A DNA stretch of 64,000 nt from Branchiostoma floridae (Eukaryota; Chordata; Leptocardii; Amphioxiformes; Branchiostomatidae): positions 20,807,609-20,871,608 of the forward strand of contig NC_049980.1 of the NCBI RefSeq assembly GCF_000003815.2, read 5' to 3'. Positions 24,201-36,200 of this stretch are shown one piece after another (position 1 is the stretch's first letter; each line of letters begins with the position of its first letter). The position numbers and the translations under genes are program-made. The notes beneath the pieces were generated by a model. It worked only from the letters and a program-made list of their open reading frames with translations, did no database searches and was not told the DNA's origin.

Positions 24201-27200
24201 CTACTGTCACGCAGGAGTTTTCAACTCTGCGTTAAATGTTTATCAAACCACGGAGACAAAACTTAACGGGCAGGCGCTGCGTGGGATCGTGCGGACAGTC
24301 CGACTTCGCCCACATGTATTTTGGTCGTTTTATCGGCGCTGTAAATGGTGGACTGATCGGCAACTGTGCGAGAATTAACTTTTCGTCCCTTCTTACACCC
24401 TTTCTTCCCGATGTCCTTTTAACGGTTAAGCCATCTTAGATTATTAAAGTTTGTATTAAATTTGATCTTCGGTTTTGGGTTTTTGACCAGAATGTTGCCG
24501 CCATAACGGATTGTCAAGTTATAGACCAATAGGAATTGCCAGGCCCTGGTGAGAGAGGATATGTCTCGTCTGCCCGAAATTTCCCGCCACATTAATCTCT
24601 CTGTCGGCGGCGAAAATCTAATTTGGACATGCAGGCAACGCGCGACGACTGCCAAGGAGGCATCGCTCGTTTGTCGTCTGTTTGTCATGCGTCATGTCCC
24701 ACCTACACCCGCACATCTTAGCTCCATTTCCATGCAGAAAATGATCGCTGCTCCCTCGACCCTCACTAGTCATGAAGCATTCGTCGATCACAAGAAACTA
24801 GGCCACCTGTTTCGATTTTCCCGAAAGTGACGTACGTGGCAGAAGACAAATGGACGTAGTACGTCGCCCTTATGCTCAAGCGTTCTGCTATTGCGTCTGT
24901 CCTTTTACAAGTTTTTGGTTGTTGACTATCTAATACCAGTATTAAATTTGGAGCGCGACGAAAAAAACCTACGTCCGCTCCTGAAGTACATTCAACTTTT
25001 ATATGAAAATGAACTTGCATTAGACAGAGATTTGACACAGTTAACGATTGTATGAATATGTTTTGATTCAGATTAAGTGAGTTGCTTGTCCTTGTTTCTC
25101 AATAGGGCCAGTCTGGCGCAGAGAAGACAAAGCAGGCCAATACGCCACTGATGCCCCCACCACCTCCGCCGCCTCCCCCGACCCCCTCTCCCATCTCCGC
25201 TCAGTCCTCCGCCTTCATCCCCTCCGTGGTGCCCCCGGCCACGCCGCCGTCCGTGCGCCATGTCGGCACCAACACCACAGAGATCGGGGTGGTTACGGAA
25301 CCTGAGTGTCTGGGTCCATGTGAGCCGGGAACCAGCGTGAACCTGGAGGGCATCGTGTGGCATGAGACCGACGGAGGTACGTGAATATGTCCGTAATTAT
25401 TTTCTCCTTGTTTGGCCAACAGTCTCTTTCAATGCCATTTCCATAGACTGGAGCCTATTTTAAAAGTTTCATTGATGCAGCAACATAAAGCGGACATTTG
25501 AACGATCTCCAATTGAAAGTCCTGTAAGATTTTGAGGCTAAGTAGCCTGCCATGAAAGTCGTGAAAATTTAAATTTATGGTGTCCTCTGTCACAAATCAG
25601 ACGGTGCAAAGCAAGAACTCCTGGAGTCGCACCGTTTCGTCCGAGTTACAGTCATTTCATTTTACCCAGCTATACATATATATGAGCATCGCGTAGACGT
25701 TTCAGTAATATCACGACATACGTGTAGATAGACCCAAAATGACCTCTGTTTTATAAAACAATTCCTGTAACCACTCCCACCGCCATGTGATAATATTTAT
25801 TTCATTCCTGATCGGCTAGAAAACAGCACTAGCCGCCCCCCCCCCCCCCCCCCTTGATTGAAATGATAGTTGTCTGTCTTGAGAGCCGCTGGTCGTTAGG
25901 TTGTGCTCTGTGTGCTCTTTGTGCGCTACTCTACCCCCGCACGTTCACACTCTGCTCGATCTGCAGGCACGGAGCCCCGGAATCAAATTAATCCCCCATC
26001 ACCCGACTGCACCATCGATCTCTCTCAGTCCTCCTTCCTCGGTAATCTGCCCGGGTTGTTCGGCAGCAGCCATGCATTATTTACTAAGCTATCTGGGCTG
26101 GAACGATAGTTACAGCACCGCGCTATTGGGACCAGGATCATGTGAAGTGTATTACGGGCCCGCGATCAGAATGCCCCCAACATTTTTTGTTCCCTTTAAT
26201 TCCAGATCCGTCGTCCCATCATCATAAAAGCTTCTGTGCAGGCATTTTTAAGGGGGATCGAAAGACCGATAAACCTACCATGGAAGCATTCCCAGAGTGT
26301 TAACAATCAATCCATTTTGCTCTCGACCGTTAATACACTCTGCTAGGCAACAGGGTAACCAGGACTAACATAAAAAGGTACACGCACCCAAAATGCGGTT
26401 ATACGTCCCAAGCCCACCTCCAACGCACAATGTACACTGCAGACTCCATAACACACCGTGCTGTTACAGTTTTTCATCAATATATCTATATCTGTCTGAG
26501 GCGAAAATGTATAGTCTGCCTAAAATGTAGTCTCGTCTTTAATCGTTTAGCTAGCATGTAGCCTCTATCAGGCTCCGCGGCTCGGTGGTCTAATTGAAGA
26601 AATTGGATAAATAAAGTCTATAGTACTCTAGTAGAGTTAGCTGCCAGGTGAATACGTTTCCTCGAGGCTAGCTAGCATGTACCCTACTGTGCAGTTGTCC
26701 CTGTGATTGTTGTAAGGCTTTACTTCAGCGCGGTAAGAGTTTTCCCTCTCTTCCGAGTCGCTGTCCGCGTAGTCGCCTCGGGCGCAGATCACAGATTTGG
26801 GTGAAATATCAGCCGTCACGAGCCGGTACACGCTACCAATAACTCACGCGCACATCCGCGTATCCTATCATCCGGCTTACCCCATCGACGACCGTTCAAA
26901 GCGTTTGAAGACCACTATCATGTCCACTTGGACAGGGACATGCGGCATATGATCATCCAGTGTGGTCTACACAACGCATGATGTTGGAGTAGTTGAAGTA
27001 GTTTATTGGATATCTTTAATGTGAGTTCTGTTTCGTCTCAGACTTACTGACGCGTGTGCTTGTGATGTTGTTTGTTTCAAGTCGTTACGACTTACTGATA
27101 CAGCCCAAGGGATGAAATGTTCAACCCTAGCAAGAGAACGCTGAAGTGGTGACATTTGCTGTGCATTACAATGTCATATCTTCCAATGAGCAGAGCCTTG

Positions 27201-30200
27201 TTTACTATTGTTAAATCGCTTCCTCTGAAGCAATACGCAGGTGACAGAAAAAAGTGGAGGCGTCGTCACTAATCAGATTAAACGACGCTAACTATGTTGT
27301 ATCTACATCAGTGTTATAGGGCCAATCTTTCATTTGAAGGCTGGATCTCTCATCTGATTTGCCGGTCCATCGGCCACCTGAACCCGGCACGTTTGTGTGT
27401 CCGTGCCGCTCCTCTGAAAGCCCGATCAGGCGTCTGTGTACTGCACCATACCATCTCCTTTCTCCTCCAATCAACTCGACTGCCATTCCTCAGGGTCCTG
27501 TCAGCGCCAAATTGAAAGCGCCGGCGAAACGATTCTCTCGCCTCCATCGATTCCGGCTAATTGCCCCGCGAGGCCCTGGTTGCCGCAGCACATATTGAAG
27601 TGTGAAATCATAGCCGAAGTCAGCCTTCGCTCTGGCTTACGACCGACAGAATAAACTCTCTCCTTCGATCCCATCAACTCCACGGTACAGAGACTGTTTC
27701 AGTTGTTTTATGGAAGCCACTTGTCGGTACCATAACTCCAGCAGTGGTTTCTTTGTTACAAGAGATTTCTCGGTCGGTCATTAAATAGCAGAGAGTGGTT
27801 GTTAAAATTCCGAATACTTATTTACCTGAGTTGTCATTAGAAAACACAGTACTTGCATCTATCTGTAATGTCTTTAGACAGGGGCCGGTTTGCTTATTGA
27901 TCTATTCAAATTTCACCTTTGTCATATCTTTTTGTTAATATTGATGATAATGATAATGATTATTTTCATTTGGAAAGTTATGCCCGAAGGCTGGGACCGC
28001 GCGGCGCAATCGGCAGCACGTTTGACTCAAGTCCAGAAGGTCCTGAGTTCAAACCCCGCCGTGTCACCGATCTTGTGCCCTTGGGAAAGGCACTTTACAC
28101 GACTTTCCTATATAGGCTACAAAAGTCTTCAGCAAATTGAAGTTGGTAGCCTCAAAAACGAAAGAAAAGAAGGCTAAATGCAAAGGGACACAAAATACGA
28201 TAACACTAAAGACACTTAATGTTTGTTTCATTCATTCAGTATCCGGATAATGAAATATGATGTAAAGCAGGATTTGACAAATTGGTCACAGTAGTTGCCA
28301 TTGTTATATCCCAAGGCTGTACGATTGAAAGTTCATGTTGATGGTATACGTGTATTCAGGAATAAACACAAATGCATGGCAACCGGTGCGTATTTGTAAG
28401 GGCGTACATTTAAATGGGCTGATTACAGAATGAATATGAATTTTTGAAATGTAAAGAAAAATGATGTAAATGGAGAGATAAATTTTTCTCGGGCTATCTT
28501 CCGTACATCAAAGAATCAAATTTTCAGGTAATGGTCACTAAACATTGCAGGAAATAACTGATACATATGTGTAAAAAAACTCTTGTCTTCTTGAGTGAGA
28601 CCAAGGAGTTTGTCCCTATTTTCAACCTCCTTGGTGAGACCAATAATCAAGTAGTGCCAGGCACTTCTAGTATATAGGAAAGTTTCCTGTCATCTTACTG
28701 TTTTCATTATTATTATTGCAGCGACATTCAGAGGATATCTTGTAATGTATTCCGCACTTTTGTTCAGAAATCGGCCAGTCAGTGCGTCGATGACGTCACA
28801 AAGGTGTTCGACAGCGGAAAAATGGTAAATAGGCCGGATGGATTATGCCTTTCTTAAGGGAGTGTGTGAAAAGAGAAAGACTATTGGAGGCTAATGATTC
28901 TTCTCAATGTTTCCTGAGAAAATGCCATTTTGTTTTAGTCTTTATGTTGGAACAAGCGTATCATCTCTCTTCAATAGATTTTCGTGTGTTATCATTTTAC
29001 ACCCGTGAAAATATTTTGGAAAACACGCAACACGGCGAAATAAAGAGAGAGAGAGAGTGTCCGGCTTACAAAGCCCCTGTGGTTTTTACTGCCGGATCGG
29101 TCCGTTGAGGCAGTGTTTGCGTGAGCGATAACTCAGCTCAGCCGGCCTATTGCTGTCAGGCCGCTCCGGGGAGCGTGAATGTATGGCCAGCTTAAAACTA
29201 ACGTAATGCCGCGTTATGGGAACATTTGGATAGGGTAGCTGTCTCGCGACGATCGTATCAGGAGATGATGGAAGTGCCATCAGACGTATGATTTAAGGGA
29301 AGACGGCGGCTCGCCGCCACATCCTAGAGAGTAAAAACCGTCGGGCCGGCGCGAGCATTTGTTATTCCAAGCGGGTGACACGGGTCTGTTCCCGATGTTA
29401 TCGTTCCAAGATTTAAAGTGCAATCATACAAACGTTTTATGCCCATAGGTTCTGACTAATTGCTTCGGCGAGCTTGCGCTGTCATTGAGCGACGCGTTTA
29501 CGCTGATGATACGAGATAAAGCCGCTTGATATAGAGTGGGATGTACAGGAGATTGATGGTTTTCTTTCCGTCCTCCAAGCAGTTTAATCCTGCAGCGGCT
29601 GTGCCTGGCGCGGGAGATCGATCTCCGCCGCGCCTTGTTGCGGCTCGCGAACCCTGCAGAGCTTTCATCCCGGGAAAGTAAATACTCTGTATCCCCCCTT
29701 TTACAAATTCCGCTGGAGTTTAGCGGTTCGGCCGGCCTTATGCCACGCAATATCTACAGTGATTACTGCGGAGCAAGTTAATTTTCCGCATGGAAATTAA
29801 CGATCGGGTTGCTCACTGGGGATGTCGGTCGGCCGGGCGGCGGGCAGGCCCGTTTACTCTCTCCTCTGCCTTTCCCCATACACATCGGGGATTTAGAATG
29901 AATTGCTAATGTGTGAAATTAAAGGCACACAGACTGAACCCGTCACGGCAGTTTTCCCGATCCCAGCATTAAAGCTATAGGCCACACAATAACGGAATAT
30001 TGCTTCCTCAAGATCGGAACTTGAGAATTAAAACTGCAAAAATAAACAGTCTTAACACGTGAGTTATCCTGTTATCTGTTGTAGCCAAACCAATTAATTT
30101 TTGAACAAATATGATACTAGAATTATACTTCGTCTATTTTAGATACATTTCATTAAGAACATGCCTGAGATATACTTTGATATCTCAGTGTTGTGTCGCA

Positions 30201-33200
30201 CAAAGACAATGATGAAAAGATACCAGTGCTTGAAACTAATTCAATCACGAACAATGTTAAACGTAGGCTCCGTAATAATTCAAATTGGTTCTGGAAAGAC
30301 GTGCGATCCCGCGGCGCCGTGTTGGCGGGAAAAGGCACCATGAACAGCCCAGGGTTTTAACGACCGGCAAATCGAACCGGTTACTTTGTACCCAGAGTGC
30401 GGTGTGCGTTGCTTTTTACTAGATCCTGTCAAATTTCCTGGTTCGACAGACTGTGTAACATATCTATATATACATATATATATGTTTGACATTCTCGGGA
30501 GACGAAGTATGCACTATTACTCTTTTACCTTCACCTTCCGTTACTTCCTGATTTTATTCACAGTGATGAGGTGTCTGAACACATATTTGCCACTGTGCAT
30601 TGGCGCTGTTTTGAATGGATGCCGTGATCTCGCCTGGTGTTACCGATTTGCTAAAACCATTGATTTCCAAATTTTCCACAGACGTCCTTCCTACAGATGG
30701 CCCATTTCCCGCCCACACAGCCACTAGCAATATGCGGCAGTTTCCTCCCATGAGTACTTTACATAGATATGGTTTCTGTGCAATTATCGAAATAAATCAC
30801 TCAAAACTGCAGAATTTAAAAATGTGAGCCGGTTAACGACAATCACATGATTTGCAATCTTTCTAACTGCTCGTGTTGCTGCGGGATTAACCCATTTATC
30901 CGTCTAGCCAACTCCATTCAACCTCATTTAGAGCTCGCTATGGATGAAATGTGTTACCATTTGATATGCAGGGAACACCGACATTCTTCTCAGCATAGGC
31001 AGACATTTTAGCTTTGCTTACAATGCACGTACTTGGAACAGATCTGTCAAAACCATTGTCAATGAAAAAAGACTAGAATTACGAGATAATTCAACAGCTT
31101 TATGTATATTTGATATGATGTTCGATGTTCACTGCTTGCTACTAAGTATTTCGATGGATCGTGTGATCGTCAAAGATGTCATGACTGAAACAGGCTTTCA
31201 CCGCTGCTTCCTAAACGGTTTCACATAAAGCAACTTTCTCCAGAAAATATCCTAGGTCTGCAAAACCAGATTTTTAATTTCTCTTTATAGTCTGACGTTA
31301 GTTTTATAATTTTATTTCACGTTTCGTCCCACGGCTTTCATGGAGGAACAGTCGATACCTGGGTGGGGCCGGAAGAAATCGACATTTACATTCCGGTAAC
31401 GATGAGGTTCTATTGAACCGTCGTTTGGGCCTGCCTCTCAGTGGTGGCCTGGTGTACTGCCAAAACACAACAAGCATTACCGACAGCCATCTTGAAGTTC
31501 ACTTTCAGAGTGACTATAAAACCGCACGCTTTAGCTCGTATGCATCAGTCTAGTGTGAGTAAATGTAAGGCAAATTGTATTGTTTGCTTCTACCTGGTTT
31601 TCGTCAAAACAAAGGGATACAAACTACATGTCTGTAAATGCTGTGGATCGACGTTTTCTCGAAGATCAGATTTTATTTTGACTAGACATGCTCCTCACCC
31701 TGCCTCTCTAGTTGGGAAAAATGAAAGCAACGACGCTTGCAACACCTAGTACGTCAACAAGACTCAACAAGCACGTCAGTAAAACTAAAAACCTTTCATT
31801 TATGCCCACGTCTTGTCTGGATATTGAAATCATGACTTATGAGTATCTCATCTACATGTTCGATCGTCAGGCATCAAAACCTCACGAAACACCGTGATAT
31901 TTTATAAAATATCACAGGCTCAGCCAGCGGGCCGCGGCTGCCGGACAAACCTTGCAGCTCTGAGCTGGTATAAAGACCACCTCGAATCCTGGAGGAGCTG
32001 GTGGCGTCTTCAAACGGTGCTTTCATCCTAAGGGTCTCAATGACGCACGTCCCCTACTACACAAACTTGAGATGTTCTCTTCTTACAGCATCTAAGATAC
32101 GAATGATGTAAGCAACATGCTGAATACGTTCATGATAAAAACTCCCGTTATCCAGGTAGATGATAACACATGTCATAGGCATATTGGATCAACTCGAGTT
32201 CAAGTTGCTTGACGTCTTCCGGACTGCTATACTCGATGTTTCGCACAAAGGATTGAGATATCAGTCAGTGAGATATGTTATCGGGGACCGTAAAAATAGG
32301 TTGAGCACCCACGACGTGCTGGATGAAATAAAATATAAATCACGGGCAAGTTCATTCCGAAAATAACTTTTACCGTGAATATCTAATGGAGTTAAAACGT
32401 TACCAGTGATTCTTTTTATATTTTTCCTGTACAATTTTTTGGGGTGTCGCACCCATCTGTATTTGCCAAGTTTATGCCAATAGTCAGTCACAGATAGGCA
32501 AACATGAGCGGCAAGTAAACCCTATGGCCCGCGGTTCATGTCAGATTGGACCCGCCACTGCACAGGGCGAGCCAGCGCCGCCACACAGCCAGATCTCTGG
32601 CCTCCTCCAAAACACAATAATTGCACCGGCCACGATCGATGCGCCAGTGAAAAGAGATGGCTTTATGAAATGTTAGCCCAGGAATTAATTTGTAGCCAAT
32701 ATGCGGAACATTAGCCTGTCTTGTACTCAAATTTGCAACACGTCATGAAAAATTGATTCGGGGTGGCTGATGTATAGAGACACTCCCGGTATTTCGGTTG
32801 AACGTAAACTGATGTAAGATAGAGGTGTCTGTGTCTACTTGTCACCATAGAAGCTGAAGTTTCAAGTTCGATTCATTTTACATCTGAGCTTTGTCGCTTA
32901 TGATTTTTGGAGTTAATTTCAAGACACGTTAACGTTGCTGCCTTCACATAAAATCACCGTGGTTGTCGGCACCCTATTTCTTTTGCTTTTCGTTCCATTC
33001 AAGATTCCAATGTCGTTGGATCCAATTTTAGAGACAAATATTTGATCACTCCATGTACGTATCCATCTGTACGTTTTTCTGTATACCATTAAACTATTAT
33101 GGGAAAGTGACAGGGCAATGTGACCATTTTTTAATGATAAGCTCTATCGCAAATTCGTGCCCGTAGGCGAACGACACTTAACGATAGAATAATAGCATAA

Positions 33201-36200
33201 AGTGAAACATATAGCATACAACTGAAACAGACAATGACTTCGTTGCTTGTCTGTTATAATTATTGATACGATTCTATATCAACGGCACGTCTGCTAATGT
33301 GGGTTTTAAATGAAAGTCGTGAAGGATGAAAAGCCCCACATTTTCAATAACGACTGGGGTGGATGATTTCAGAAGGGAAATAATTTTCTATAGATTTCTA
33401 ATCTTAGATTTCGGATCCTCTCATGCATTATCTATTCCTTACGACATCGAATATTGAACATTGATTTTGGAGGACCGTCATTAAACTTTGTCAACAAGTA
33501 ATCAAAACCTAGCAAAGTCTTGCTCCTTGTCGGGTCAACTATCCTTTGTCGCCACGTTATTTCCTTTGCGGAAAGAAATTTTTTACAGTTGTTGATCCCC
33601 CTGCACCTTAAGCTTCTTGAAATTTTACTTATCCATCAATTTTGAAAAGCCCACAAGAGGATCACCATCACTGTGACCGTTCTTTGGTTTGTAGTAGTTC
33701 AGTGCTGGGGAAAACTATCAAAGATAACGTCCATAGCCTAACTAATTTTCAACTGAGTCAAGTGGGAACATTTGTGTTAGTGCAACGATGGCGCCATGCA
33801 AAGTAGGATAAGTACAGAAGAAACCCACGAACTCATAACGTCATCAACATCCGGAACTACTGCACAGTTTTCACCATGTAGTGCAGCTAAGAACTTGCCT
33901 TCTGCTGAATTCAGCCCATGGCAAGTTCTTAGCTGCACTACATGGTGAAAAATTGGAGTTAACTCCAATAGAAAACAGCACAATTCGAGGTAAGGATTAC
34001 CTATGTTGGTTCTCCTTATGTCATCACTACGTAAATGTACGCATCTGATGATGGCAGGCGCCCTAGATGATATATCAATTGATCATTGTTTGTAGATAGA
34101 CATCATTAACGGGAAAAGATGTTGAAATTTTCAGCTTCTAGCAATTTTTCCCATGAAAGTACAGGTCTCTTCAAAGTAAATGGTATACAGATGACCACAC
34201 TGCCTTTATTTAACAAGGAGGCTTGCACTCTCGAACTGATTGATATTCTGGTTTGCAACATGTTTTACTGCCAGTTTACTTCTGCTTCTTAGTATGGATG
34301 AACAGTAGAGGTTTGATAATTCCAAACACTACATGTTGTCAGAAAAACTGCTTGTAGCAACTCAGTTGCCGCCATATTGTAGCCAAAGAACGCCCTAAAA
34401 CAATATCGGAGAGCTGTGGCGTCATGTCCGAGTAGGTATGAAAGGCTGCATGACGCTGCCTGTCATCGACACCCCAATACTCCTCCGCTTGGTGACAGGG
34501 CACAGGCTGATTACTGTGTACACTGTCCACTTAGTGGGATTTAAATTTGTGGTTTGAGTAGCGGCTATCATGACCCACGGGCCACCCCCTGAAAGCTGTG
34601 TGTCGTACCACACCCAAACCAAGACTTCCTGACATCGCAGTTCACCACTTCCATGCTACTAGTACTATACACCAGTATACAGTGAAGTCTATAAGCGTAA
34701 TCTTTTGATTTTCCGTCAGACCTTCATTCCTGACCTGATTGCGATGTGTGCACCCGCCATAAAATCCGCTCATGTCGACTCAGCACAACGGGGTGACTTT
34801 GAGTGTTATCGATTTGAATGACGTTCTCTCATCAAGCGATCATATTTCAATCTTTACTATCGATTAACGGGATGGAACTAGACACGTGCGAGTTGACTGA
34901 TAGTGCCCCGTCCTGACGCCGCGCCTAAGTTTCAACCCCGGCGGTTAACTGCCCAATAAGATAATTACTGATCCGAAAAGCAGACTGCTCGTTGCGCCGC
35001 TGATCCGATAATGGTGTCAATGTCTCGTTCATGTCTCCCAGGGACGACATGCCGGAAATCCAGCCACATGTCACGGCGTGTACAGTAATGAGCGGGTACG
35101 ATGTGGAAAGCCTAATCAATGACTATTGGATATCGTCCATCTATCTTGATAGGGAAAGGTGAACGGGGGGTTAACAGAGCCTTTTGTTCTGTGCTGGTTC
35201 AGTAAGATTTCGGCATCCAATGGGGGTTTAAAACTGAGAGGAACCAAATCACGGGTTCAGTTCAAGTAAACATCTCTTTGATTTGGTTTGCTTTTAACTT
35301 CAGATTTAATCACCACAACGGGTAATGTGTTCTCATGACGTCTAATGTATGTTAAAGCGGTCTCATCAACCTTGCACATTTTGCTTGCCATTTGATATTT
35401 CACGAAACACATTATGTGCTTGCGGCCGGATTCCCGTCGTTTCCTCCAGATCCAGCATATCTAGCGGTATCAACATGCGAAACGTGTGCCCTTTTCTCCC
35501 CTTCCCTGTTGTAAGGATTTCCCGCGCGATCCTTGCAGCGGGCCGCGCCAGCCAGCCTGTCTGCCCGGAGATGTCTGTAGGCGGTTGTGGGCCGATGACT
35601 AATTTGGCGGATTTGATGAGGTTTTGGTACATCATCTACTGGCAACAAGTAATCGACCCACAGTGCCTTCCAGGCGAGACACTGGAATCAATAGGCGCTG
35701 TAACAACCAAACCCCAGTCATCTGGGATAAAGATATGTGCTGGCGGCACGGAGGAAGGGGCCGTGACAGGATACCTGCCTTTGTCTAAAGACGGAAGAAA
35801 AATGTGTCAAGGTAGTTTGAAGACAGACATGCGAAACACTATGTCCTGATCAGGACAAACCTAAACCATGTCCTATGGTGGTTCCAGACAGGCCGAGCCG
35901 TCCCCATATAACTATCTGTATCAGACTAAAAGTTTCCACGAAGTGACCGTCCTTGCGCTGCAAGATCAATTCTGACGTGTCCAAGTGTAACGATATCCGA
36001 TAATCAGTCACACCTAGCGATCGGATACCAAGGGTTTGTCCTTACCTGAGCACAATTCATATAAACAGAATACTGTAAGGTTTTTTTCTGTCGTGTGAAT
36101 TCATTTCTGACTTTTTGTAAGCGAGTAGCACGGCGCCTGTATGCCGATGAATGATCCTGAGCCCTGTAACGTTAGTAGTCCGCGCACGTACAAGGGAACT

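Larger units (their letters stand above)
15249..25105. other. Intron 1 of ZNF608/609
   Basis: 9857 bases, starting GTAACG and ending TTTCTCAATAG. It contains two poly-G tracts, a poly-C/CA tract, a relic dispersed repeat at 19604-19637 and small hairpins near 20605-20705. No nested gene is supported; open frames such as 16310-16765 (+) and 18680-19072 (-) are chance frames over low-complexity DNA. Confidence 0.85.

Noticed and set aside
27991-28060. A tRNA gene
   Set aside because: Box A and box B words are present but the arms do not pair well and the sequence runs on into a SINE core. It is the head of a SINE.
33868-33951. A conventional microRNA precursor
   Set aside because: Perfect 32-base arms with a nested palindrome and no bulges are unlike a typical animal miRNA hairpin, and no known miRNA seed was recognised. 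Kept as a foldback of unknown role.
35349-35849. 166-codon open frame on the + strand in intron 2
   Set aside because: Overlapping frames on the other strand, no motif, and Cys/Pro content typical of random translation.
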